Shown here piece after piece: positions 1-4,928 of a stretch of DNA of 7,122 nt. A model generated the notes under the pieces. It was not told where the DNA came from. It saw only the letters and a list, made by a program, of their open reading frames with translations, and made no database searches. Numbering within the stretch: position 1 is the stretch's first letter; every line of letters starts with the position of its first letter. The translations under genes and the position numbers were made by a program. Source of the stretch: an uncultured Dermabacteraceae bacterium (GTDB lineage Bacteria; Actinomycetota; Actinomycetes; Actinomycetales; Dermabacteraceae); contig CAMILZ010000037.1 of assembly GCA_946223075.1 (NCBI GenBank), positions 1 to 7,122 of the forward strand, given 5' to 3'.

Positions 1-60
1 CCACTCAACCGCGGTCCGTGCCCGCCGCGTTTCTCCGGGGCAACGAGGAAAAACATTACG

Positions 61-94
61 CCCACCCACACCCCCACGCAACCCCACACCACCC
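61..94 (-). repeat. G-quadruplex-type motif (minus strand)
   Basis: Read on the minus strand, five G-runs (GGG, GGGG, GGGGG, GGG, GGG) are separated by loops of 6, 6, 3 and 1 bases. This satisfies the usual G3+N1-7 pattern. It lies about 150 bases downstream of the menG stop codon, on the menG coding strand, so it could form in the DNA or in a menG readthrough RNA. Formation is inferred, not shown. Confidence 0.45.
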
Positions 95-141
95 ATTCGT
101 GGCCCACACCATAAACAACCCCCAAAACGCGCCTTCGTGGA

Positions 142-165
142 CGAGATTTGGGGGCAAGAATCTCG
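142..165. repeat. Stem-loop downstream of menG
   Basis: CGAGATT (142-148) and AATCTCG (159-165) are perfectly complementary around a 10-base loop that contains a G-run. There is no U-tract directly after it on either strand, so it is at best a weak terminator candidate for menG. With the hairpin at 215-231 it is one of two small stems in the menG 3' region. Confidence 0.4.
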
Positions 166-214
166 GAGTGCCACTAAGGCGAGCGGGTGCGCACCTCTCG
201 ACGTGAGGGGCGAG

Positions 215-231
215 CTCATCCAGAAGATGAG
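215..231 (-). terminator. Possible weak menG terminator hairpin
   Basis: CTCATC (215-220) pairs with GATGAG (226-231) around a 5-base loop, 13 bases past the menG stop on the minus strand. The position suits a terminator, but the stem is short and no U-tract follows. It may be only a 3'-end stabilising stem. Confidence 0.25.
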
Positions 232-243
232 GGCACGACTTGG

Positions 244-948
244 CTAGCGAGAAGGCACGTACCCGCGGTGGAGAGCCACGATGCCACCGGTGAGGTTGCG
301 GTACTGCACCCGCACGAGCCCCAAGTCGAGGAACCACTCGCGAAGGCCCTCTTGATCCGGCCACGCGAGGATCGACTCTGCAAGATAGCTATAGGCGGCA
401 CCGTTCGCCGAAACCTGGGATGCCACGCGAGGGAGCATCCCCATGATGTATCGCGAATAGACGTGCCTGAACGCGCGGTTTTTCGGGGTCGAAAACTCGC
501 ACACCACCACTGCACCACCGGGCCTGACAACGCGCGCCATCTCGGCAATCGCCTTCTTGGGCTCCACGACGTTGCGCAACCCAAAACTGATCACGGCTGC
601 ATCGAAAGAATCAGGCTTGAACGGGAGGTTGGTGGCGTCGGCCCCCACAAACGGGATATGCGGTTGCCGCTTGCGCCCCTCCGCCATCATGCCGGCCGAA
701 AAATCCGAGGCGAGCACCCGAAAACCTTCGCTCGCGATAGCCGCGCTCGACGTTCCAGTCCCCGCAGCGACATCGAGGACGCGAGCTCCACTCCCCTTCG
801 GCAGGTCAAGTGCCTCAACCATGGCGGTGCGCCACCCGCGGTCCTGGCCGAAGGCGAGGACCGTGTTGAGAAGGTCGTAGCGCCCCGCAACGCCATCGAA
901 CATCGTCGAGACTTCGGCGGGGTTCTTCGTGAGATCGGCTCGGGTCAT
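244..948 (-). CDS. menG: Demethylmenaquinone methyltransferase MenG (UbiE family)
   Basis: Predicted to transfer a methyl group from S-adenosylmethionine to demethylmenaquinone, the final step of menaquinone synthesis, at the cytoplasmic membrane face. The 234-residue class I methyltransferase shows the SAM motif VLDVAAGTGT (57-66), the acidic residue after the second strand (SDFSAGM, 81-87), DATNLPF (104-110), ISFGLRNV (120-127), the UbiE signature RVVRPGG (139-145), EFSTP (151-155), ESILAWPDQ (191-199) and YRNLTGGIVALH (216-227). Length and motifs match actinobacterial MenG. I chose the ATG at 948 because remembered family members start with a similar MTRA/MSRA sequence; the in-frame ATG at 957 would add only three residues. 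A CACAAT hexamer lies 7 bases before 948, compatible with a leaderless start. It follows the NCS2 permease gene across a short gap holding a GC-rich hairpin, and its product would serve the quinone pool used by the NDH-2 in this window. Confidence 0.95.
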   Translation of the reverse strand: MTRADLTKNPAEVSTMFDGVAGRYDLLNTVLAFGQDRGWRTAMVEALDLPKGSGARVLDVAAGTGTSSAAIASEGFRVLASDFSAGMMAEGRKRQPHIPFVGADATNLPFKPDSFDAAVISFGLRNVVEPKKAIAEMARVVRPGGAVVVCEFSTPKNRAFRHVYSRYIMGMLPRVASQVSANGAAYSYLAESILAWPDQEGLREWFLDLGLVRVQYRNLTGGIVALHRGYVPSR

Positions 949-955
949 GGTCTCC

Positions 956-961
956 ATTGTG
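956..961 (-). promoter_or_regulatory. Possible -10 element for leaderless menG
   Basis: CACAAT, read on the minus strand, is followed by a 7-base spacer and the ATG at 948. That is the same geometry as the -10 boxes before the NCS2 permease and divIC genes. The first base departs from the TANNNT consensus and no -35 is evident, so support is weak. The spacer contains GGAG, but only 3 bases from the ATG, too close for a normal ribosome binding site. Confidence 0.3.
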
Positions 962-971
962 CCTGATCGTT

Positions 972-1002
972 GCGCCGGACGCGCTCAGCGCGCGGCTGGC
1001 GC
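972..1002 (-). terminator. GC-rich hairpin between NCS2 permease and menG
   Basis: GCGCC (972-976) pairs with GGCGC (998-1002), and inside it CGCGC (980-984) pairs with GCGCG (990-994) around a 5-base loop. With the intervening G-U and G-C pairs this makes 12 pairs and one mismatch. It begins right after the permease stop codon. No U-tract follows, so it could be a tailless terminator, a partial terminator or an RNA-stability element between two co-transcribed genes. Confidence 0.45.
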
Positions 1003-1003
1003 G

Positions 1004-2491
1004 TCAGAGCCCAAGCAGCCCCGTGAGGGCATCACGGAGGAAATACATGACGAAGAGCGCACTCACCACATACATGAGCCAGTGCACCTTCTTCGCCTTG
1101 CCCACGACGATTTGGATGACGACATACATGATGAAGCCCGCGCCCATGCCCACGGTGATCGAGTACGCGAACGGCATGAGGATGATCGTAAGGAAGGCGG
1201 GGATGGCCTTCGTGAGGTCGCTGAAGTCGATCTCGACGACCTGACTCATCATGAGGAAGCCGACGAGCACGAGTGCCGGAGTTGCCGCTTCGTAGGGCAC
1301 CAGAGCAACAACCGGTGACAGGAACATCGCCACGAGGAAGCACAGGCCCGTCACCACGGTCGCGAGACCTGTACGGGCGCCTTCGCCGACGCCGGTCGCA
1401 CTCTCGACAAAGCTCGTGTTGGAGGAAACGCCACCGACGCCGCCCATGATCGCGCCAACGGAGTCGGCAACGAGCACGCGCTGGCTATTCTCAACGTCAC
1501 TGTTTTCATCGACGAGTCCCGCTTCTTTGCCGATTGCCACCATCGTGCCCATCGTGTCGAAGAAGTCGGCGAGGAGGAGCGAGAACACGACGATGATGGC
1601 GCCCACCACGCCGATTGCGCGCAGGCCGCCGATTGGATCCACCTGGAAAAGCGTCCCGAGATCGGGAAGCGCAAAGGCGTTCGAGCTGAGGGCCGGAACG
1701 TTCATGGACCAGCCGTGCGGGTTGCCAGCATCGGCGTCGGTTGCGGGAGCGAACTGACCGATTCCGACGGTGTTCTCAAGAACGATGGCGAGCACGGTCG
1801 CAACGATGATGGCGATCAGAATCGCGCCGGGAACCTTCCTCACCCAAAGAAGAATCATGAGGATGAGACCGAACACGAACACTGCCGTGGGCCAGCCGAT
1901 AAGCGAACCGGAGTTGCCAAGCTGCACCGGGGTTCCACCGCCCGTCGTCACGAAACGTGCGTTAATGAGCCCGATGAAGGCAATGAAGAGACCCATGCCC
2001 ACGGCAATCGCAGTCTTAAGGAACTGCGGCACCGCGAGGAACACGGCCTTACGGAAGCCCGTGAGCACGAGAAGAAGAATGATGACGCCCTCGACAAGGA
2101 CGAGGCCCATGGCCCCAGCCCACGTCATGCCGGGCAAGGAAACGACACCGTAGGCAAGGTAAGCATTAAGCCCGAGGCCAGCCGCCATGGCGAGCGGAAA
2201 GTTTGCCCATGCTCCCATGAAGATTGAGCAGATCGCGGCGATGAGGGCGGTACCCGCGGCGACGGCGGGCATGTTCGGCTCGGTGCCGCCGCCAAGGTAC
2301 ATGCCGGTCGAATCCGGGACAGTTCCGAGGATGAGCGGGTTGAGCACGATGATGTAGCACATCGCGAAGAACGTGACCAAGCCGCCGCGCACTTCGCGGC
2401 CCACGCTCGAGCCGCGCTTTGAGATCGAGAAGAAGGAATCGAGGCGCGACGAAGCCGCGCCCGTCGAGGGTGCATTTTGGGTTTGGGACAT
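1004..2491 (-). CDS. NCS2-family purine base permease (AzgA/PbuG-like)
   Basis: A polytopic membrane protein of 495 residues, predicted to import purine bases (adenine, guanine or hypoxanthine), probably by proton symport. Family features include FAMCYIIVLNP (42-52) in the first membrane segment, GLGLNAYLAY (105-114), the acidic membrane segment ADFFDTMGT (308-316) and the substrate-loop region GVSSNTSFVESATGVGEGARTG (354-375) with the conserved Glu363. About twelve hydrophobic segments are spread over the chain, with a large polar loop around 245-280. Membership in the AzgA-like branch of NCS2, rather than the uracil/xanthine branch, rests on these motifs; the exact substrate cannot be read from sequence. 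I chose the ATG at 2491: in-frame ATG 2500 overlaps the -10 box and TTG 2521 lies inside the upstream terminator. There is no Shine-Dalgarno sequence, consistent with a leaderless mRNA. It precedes menG on the same strand, with no obvious functional link. Confidence 0.93.
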   Translation of the reverse strand: MSQTQNAPSTGAASSRLDSFFSISKRGSSVGREVRGGLVTFFAMCYIIVLNPLILGTVPDSTGMYLGGGTEPNMPAVAAGTALIAAICSIFMGAWANFPLAMAAGLGLNAYLAYGVVSLPGMTWAGAMGLVLVEGVIILLLVLTGFRKAVFLAVPQFLKTAIAVGMGLFIAFIGLINARFVTTGGGTPVQLGNSGSLIGWPTAVFVFGLILMILLWVRKVPGAILIAIIVATVLAIVLENTVGIGQFAPATDADAGNPHGWSMNVPALSSNAFALPDLGTLFQVDPIGGLRAIGVVGAIIVVFSLLLADFFDTMGTMVAIGKEAGLVDENSDVENSQRVLVADSVGAIMGGVGGVSSNTSFVESATGVGEGARTGLATVVTGLCFLVAMFLSPVVALVPYEAATPALVLVGFLMMSQVVEIDFSDLTKAIPAFLTIILMPFAYSITVGMGAGFIMYVVIQIVVGKAKKVHWLMYVVSALFVMYFLRDALTGLLGL

Positions 2492-2498
2492 GCGGCCC

Positions 2499-2526
2499 AT
2501 TGTAGGAAAAGGCCCGGCCAAAGCAA
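2499..2526 (-). promoter_or_regulatory. Promoter of the NCS2 permease (leaderless)
   Basis: On the minus strand, TTGCTT (2526-2521) and TACAAT (2504-2499) are separated by 16 bases, a good sigma-70/SigA-type match. Seven bases after the -10 box comes the ATG at 2491, so the predicted transcript start coincides with the start codon. The -35 box lies in the loop and 3' arm of the nagB terminator hairpin. Confidence 0.6.
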
Positions 2527-2542
2527 TGCTTTGAGCCGGGCT
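2507..2542 (-). terminator. Intrinsic terminator of nagB
   Basis: Read on the minus strand, the arm at 2541-2535 (GCCCGGC) pairs with 2518-2512 (GCCGGGC), and after one bulged base 2533-2529 (CAAAG) pairs with 2523-2519 (CTTTG), closing a 5-base loop. TTTT follows at 2510-2507. Twelve Watson-Crick pairs plus a U-tract, 31 bases past the nagB stop, make this a canonical Rho-independent terminator. Confidence 0.85.
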
Positions 2543-2545
2543 AGG

Positions 2546-2573
2546 GAGACGAAGGCCTCGCCGAAAGCGTCTC
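2546..2573 (-). repeat. Stem-loop at the nagB stop codon
   Basis: GAGACG (2546-2551) and CGTCTC (2568-2573) are perfectly complementary, with an inner GGC/GCC stem (2554-2556 and 2560-2562). The outer stem begins with the last base of the nagB stop codon. It precedes the main terminator and may act with it or protect the mRNA 3' end. Confidence 0.45.
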
Positions 2574-3346
2574 TAGCGGCGGTTGGCGTCGACGAAGCGG
2601 TAGTAGTCGAGATAGTCGAGCTTCGACGCAGCAGCAGTATCGACGACGATCGTCGCGTCTTCATGGAGTTGAAGCGCGGTCGAGGTCCAGCGTGCGCTCA
2701 CTCCACCCTCGATCGTCTGGCGGATGGCCTCGGCCTTGTTCTCGCCCGTGGCGATCAAGAGAAGCCTCTTGGCCTCGCGGATCGTCCCCACTCCCTGGCT
2801 GATCGCGTGCACGGGGACGTCGTCCTTCGATTCGAAGAACCGCGAGTTGTCGGCGATCGTTTTCGGTGTGAGGGTCACGAGGTGCGTACGCGACGCGAGC
2901 GACGTGCCCGGTTCATTGAAGCCAATGTGGCCGGTCGCACCGACACCGAGAAGCTGGAGGTCCACGCCGCCCGCTTCTTTGATCGCGGCATCGTAGCGCG
3001 CGGCTTCCGCTTCCGGGTCCCCGGTGTCCCCCCGAGGGCAGAAAACTTTTTCGGGATCAAGATCGACCTTGTCCACGAGGTGTTCGCGGATGAACCGCGC
3101 ATAGCTTTGTGGGTGGTCGGGTGAAAGCCCCACATACTCATCAAGCATGAATACCGTGACGCCCCCAAAGCTTAGGCCTTCCTCGCGGTGGCGGCGCGCG
3201 AGCTCGTCATACGCAGCGATCGGGGAGGAGCCAGTGGCAAGACCGAGCGTCACCGGGCCTCCCTTTGCCTCGCGGATCACCGCTTCGATGTGATCGGCAA
3301 CGATCTGGCTCGCATCATCGGCATTGGGGCGGATGTAGATTTCCAT
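2573..3346 (-). CDS. nagB: Glucosamine-6-phosphate deaminase NagB
   Basis: Converts glucosamine-6-phosphate to fructose-6-phosphate and ammonia, linking amino-sugar breakdown to glycolysis in the cytosol. The 257-residue protein has the phosphate-binding loop GLATGSSP (35-42), the catalytic-acid region LDEYVGL (68-74, Asp69), the ring-opening His region GHIGFNEPGTS (139-149; His140, Glu145), SQGVGTI (183-189) and LQLHEDA (226-232). Length is near the usual 240-270. By alignment from memory, the position of E. coli Asp141, which assists the catalytic His, is Thr138 here; the B. subtilis enzyme has Asn there, so this site varies. The ATG is preceded by GGAG (3355-3352) with 5-base spacing. The gene appears monocistronic: hairpins flank it on both sides, with a candidate promoter and leader ORF upstream. 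No nagA or transporter gene is adjacent. A 6-phosphogluconolactonase is less likely given the NagB motifs. Confidence 0.95.
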   Translation of the reverse strand: MEIYIRPNADDASQIVADHIEAVIREAKGGPVTLGLATGSSPIAAYDELARRHREEGLSFGGVTVFMLDEYVGLSPDHPQSYARFIREHLVDKVDLDPEKVFCPRGDTGDPEAEAARYDAAIKEAGGVDLQLLGVGATGHIGFNEPGTSLASRTHLVTLTPKTIADNSRFFESKDDVPVHAISQGVGTIREAKRLLLIATGENKAEAIRQTIEGGVSARWTSTALQLHEDATIVVDTAAASKLDYLDYYRFVDANRR

Positions 3347-3351
3347 GGCAT

Positions 3352-3355
3352 CTCC
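3352..3355 (-). promoter_or_regulatory. nagB ribosome binding site
   Basis: GGAG with a 5-base spacer to the nagB ATG supports that start. It lies between the stop codon of the possible 22-codon leader ORF (3359) and the nagB start, so the two could be translationally coupled. Confidence 0.6.
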
Positions 3356-3358
3356 GGC

Positions 3359-3427
3359 TCAGTTCGGGGGCGCGCAGGGGTCCGACGCTTGCCGGCCTTC
3401 ATCAACGCCCGTGTTGTTCTCGCACAT
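3359..3427 (-). CDS. Possible 22-codon leader ORF upstream of nagB
   Basis: An ATG at 3427 opens a 22-codon frame, reading MCENNTGVDEGRQASDPCAP and then PN, that stops at 3359, 12 bases before the nagB ATG. It falls inside the predicted nagB leader, about 5 bases from the predicted transcript start. It has two cysteines (positions 2 and 18). No proper Shine-Dalgarno precedes it, only GAAAG with a short spacer. I do not recognise the peptide; short frames arise by chance in GC-rich DNA, so this is only a candidate regulatory uORF. Confidence 0.2.
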   Translation of the reverse strand: MCENNTGVDEGRQASDPCAPPN

Positions 3428-3438
3428 GCGCGCTTTCA

Positions 3439-3468
3439 AGCATAGTTACTCCGATTGGAGAGCAGCAA
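3439..3468 (-). promoter_or_regulatory. Candidate nagB promoter
   Basis: On the minus strand, TTGCTG (3468-3463) and TATGCT (3444-3439, fitting TANNNT) are 18 bases apart, predicting a start near 3432 and a leader of about 85 bases. The -35 box overlaps the 3' end of the 34-bp palindrome. Within the spacer lies the inverted repeat CTCC-GATT-GGAG (plus-strand reading, 3449-3460), a possible operator. No match to the DasR-type site known from Streptomyces amino-sugar genes was seen. Confidence 0.4.
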
Positions 3469-3498
3469 GGCCCGGCACCTCGAGGTGCCGGGCCTTGC
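3465..3498 (-). terminator. Perfect 34-bp palindrome, terminator of ndh
   Basis: Each base from 3465 to 3481 pairs with its mirror from 3482 to 3498: 17 uninterrupted pairs centred on CTCGAG, folding as a 15-bp stem with a TCGA loop. It lies 38 bases past the ndh stop and separates ndh from nagB. The U-tract is poor on both strands (TTGCTGCTCT on the minus strand), so termination may rely on the stem alone and might work in both directions. Its arm AAGGCCCGGC recurs in the nagB terminator. Confidence 0.7.
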
Positions 3499-3536
3499 CT
3501 CTGCGCGAGATGAAATTCCGCGCTTTGACTAAAAAG

Positions 3537-4889
3537 TTACTTCTTCTTAGGCGTTGACGCCGCCGCGAGCTCGAAGGCCTTGCGCGGCTCGGTCGTCTGC
3601 GCAATGCCGAGGATTTCGCGGTTGCCGAGAAGCGAGCTTGCCCAACCCGCGACGACGCCAGCCTTGCGGCCAAGCGTAGGCATCGCGTAGACGTGGTAGG
3701 CGCGAGCACCAAGCCAAGCTGGCAGGCCTTTGAGCTCCACCTTCTTATCGCCAATGAACAGCGTGCCGACGCCCTTGAACATGCCGAGGGTGGCCATCGT
3801 GCCGAGATTCTTGTGGTAGTAGTCCACGAGCGGGCGCGAATCGATCGCACGTGCCACGTTGTCGGCGAGGGTCTTGGCCTGGCGAACAGCGTGCTGCGCG
3901 TTCGGCGGGCACACCTTGCCTTCCCCCGAGGCGAGGTCCGGCACGGTCGTGCAGTCGCCCGCGGCGAAGACACCTTCGAGCGGACCGTCCTCATTCTTGA
4001 CGCGGAGGTCCGCGAGGCAATCGAGTCGGCCGGTCTGGTTGAGCGGAAGATCCGAGTTTTCGAGAACGGGGTTCGGCTTGATACCGGCGCACCACACGAC
4101 GAGGTCGGAAGCGAACTCGTCGCCATCGGAGGTCTTGACGATGCCGTTCTCGCACGAGTTGAGGAACGTTTCGAGCTTGACCTCGATACCGCGCTCACGG
4201 AACTGCTTGAGAGCATACTTGCCGAGTTCCTCACCGACCTCGGGAAGGATGCGACCCATGGCTTCAATCATGACGAAGCGGACATCCGAAGGATGGAGAT
4301 CCGGGTAGTACTGAAGGGCCGCGGAGACCATATCTTCTGCTTCCGCGATAGCTTCCGAGCCAGCGAAGCCTCCACCCACAAACGTGAACGTCAGGAGACG
4401 CTTACGGGTTTCCGGATCCTTGGTTGAAGCGGCTTCGGCGAGATTGCTGAGGATGCGGTCGCGCACAGCGACGGCCTCCTCAACCCATTTGAAGCCGATG
4501 GCATTTTCCGCGAGGCCCGGGATCGGGAGTGTACGCGGAACAGAGCCGAGACCCACAACGAGGTAGTCATAGCTGATTTCGATCGATTCTTCGCCTTCGA
4601 GGGCGACGGTCACGACGCGATCCTCGTGAGAGATCTTCTCGACCGCACCCGTCACGACCTTCGTGCCATGGAGTACCTTGCGCAGCGGCGCGAGGACGTT
4701 GCGCGGGTCAATCGCGCCGGCTCCGACCTCGGGCAGGAACGGCTGGTACGTGAGGTACGGGCGCGTGTCCACGACCGTGATGGCAACGTTGTTGCCTGCC
4801 TTCTTGCGCAGCTCGGCTGCGACGTTCATGCCAACGCTTCCGCCGCCGAGAACGAGAACGTGCGGCTTGTTTCCTGAATTGATGTTCAT
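3537..4889 (-). CDS. ndh: Type II NADH:quinone oxidoreductase (NDH-2)
   Basis: A single-subunit, non-proton-pumping flavoprotein that passes electrons from NADH to menaquinone on the cytoplasmic membrane face. The 450-residue protein has two dinucleotide folds: the FAD site VLVLGGGSVG (11-20) and the NAD site FVGGGFAGSEAIAE (170-183). It also has the second FAD contact VFAAGDC (307-313) and the quinone-site motif AQHAVRQ (331-337, matching AQxAxRQ). The C-terminal part (about 390-435) is the likely membrane-contact region. The lysine tail ends in PKKK. I chose the ATG at 4889, which leaves about ten residues before the first strand; an ATG at 4913 would add eight residues not expected in the family and lies closer to the ppx stop. 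GAAAGG (4908-4903) lies 13 bases before 4889, suitable if it pairs with the extended anti-SD. The gene follows ppx by 39 bases, probably in one operon, and ends before the 34-bp palindrome. No cysteine pair suggesting a sulfide:quinone reductase was seen. Confidence 0.92.
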   Translation of the reverse strand: MNINSGNKPHVLVLGGGSVGMNVAAELRKKAGNNVAITVVDTRPYLTYQPFLPEVGAGAIDPRNVLAPLRKVLHGTKVVTGAVEKISHEDRVVTVALEGEESIEISYDYLVVGLGSVPRTLPIPGLAENAIGFKWVEEAVAVRDRILSNLAEAASTKDPETRKRLLTFTFVGGGFAGSEAIAEAEDMVSAALQYYPDLHPSDVRFVMIEAMGRILPEVGEELGKYALKQFRERGIEVKLETFLNSCENGIVKTSDGDEFASDLVVWCAGIKPNPVLENSDLPLNQTGRLDCLADLRVKNEDGPLEGVFAAGDCTTVPDLASGEGKVCPPNAQHAVRQAKTLADNVARAIDSRPLVDYYHKNLGTMATLGMFKGVGTLFIGDKKVELKGLPAWLGARAYHVYAMPTLGRKAGVVAGWASSLLGNREILGIAQTTEPRKAFELAAASTPKKK

Positions 4890-4910
4890 GTGTGTGAACT
4901 TGCCTTTCCA

Positions 4911-4924
4911 CATCGCTAACGATG
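4911..4924. repeat. Short inverted repeat in the ppx–ndh gap
   Basis: CATCG (4911-4915) and CGATG (4920-4924) form a 5-bp stem with a 4-base loop between the ppx stop codon and the ndh ribosome binding site. It is small, could be chance, and might influence translation of ndh. Confidence 0.3.
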
Positions 4925-4928
4925 CAAT

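Larger units (their letters stand above)
1..243. other. Region without a supportable gene, downstream of menG
   Basis: No reading frame here looks protein-like. The stretch 50-130 is strongly C/A-rich on the plus strand (G/T-rich on the minus strand), unlike the neighbouring coding DNA. It contains a G-quadruplex-type motif (61-94), a 7-bp perfect hairpin (142-165), the 10-bp palindrome GGTGCGCACC (186-195) and a 6-bp hairpin (215-231). The sequence TTCGTGG occurs twice (96-102 and 134-140). It probably holds the 3' end signals of menG and spacer DNA; the next gene is not visible. Confidence 0.6.

Noticed and set aside
10..29. Hairpin CGCGG/CCGCG followed by TTTCTCC on the plus strand, possible terminator of a gene to the left
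   Set aside because: Only five pairs and a poor U-tract, with no visible plus-strand gene; too weak to call.
1..56. Minus-strand frame starting at ATG 56 and running off the left edge
   Set aside because: Only 18 codons are visible, with no convincing RBS or -10 box, so a gene start cannot be supported.
18..206. Plus-strand 62-codon frame with His/Pro-rich start
   Set aside because: Composition follows the C/A-rich skew of the DNA; no RBS, no recognisable family, not supported as a gene.
187..966. Long plus-strand open frame (259 codons) opposite menG
   Set aside because: It mirrors menG, which carries all the methyltransferase motifs. The plus-strand peptide is Arg/His-rich with no recognisable domain.
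2492..2521. Longer NCS2 permease start at TTG 2521 or ATG 2500
   Set aside because: TTG 2521 lies within the nagB terminator and ATG 2500 overlaps the -10 box; neither has an RBS.
2477..3124. Plus-strand open frame (215 codons) opposite nagB
   Set aside because: It is antisense to a gene with clear catalytic motifs; long antisense frames are expected in GC-rich DNA.
4890..4913. ndh start at ATG 4913
   Set aside because: It would add eight residues before the FAD-binding strand and bury the GAAAGG signal within the coding region; ATG 4889 fits better.
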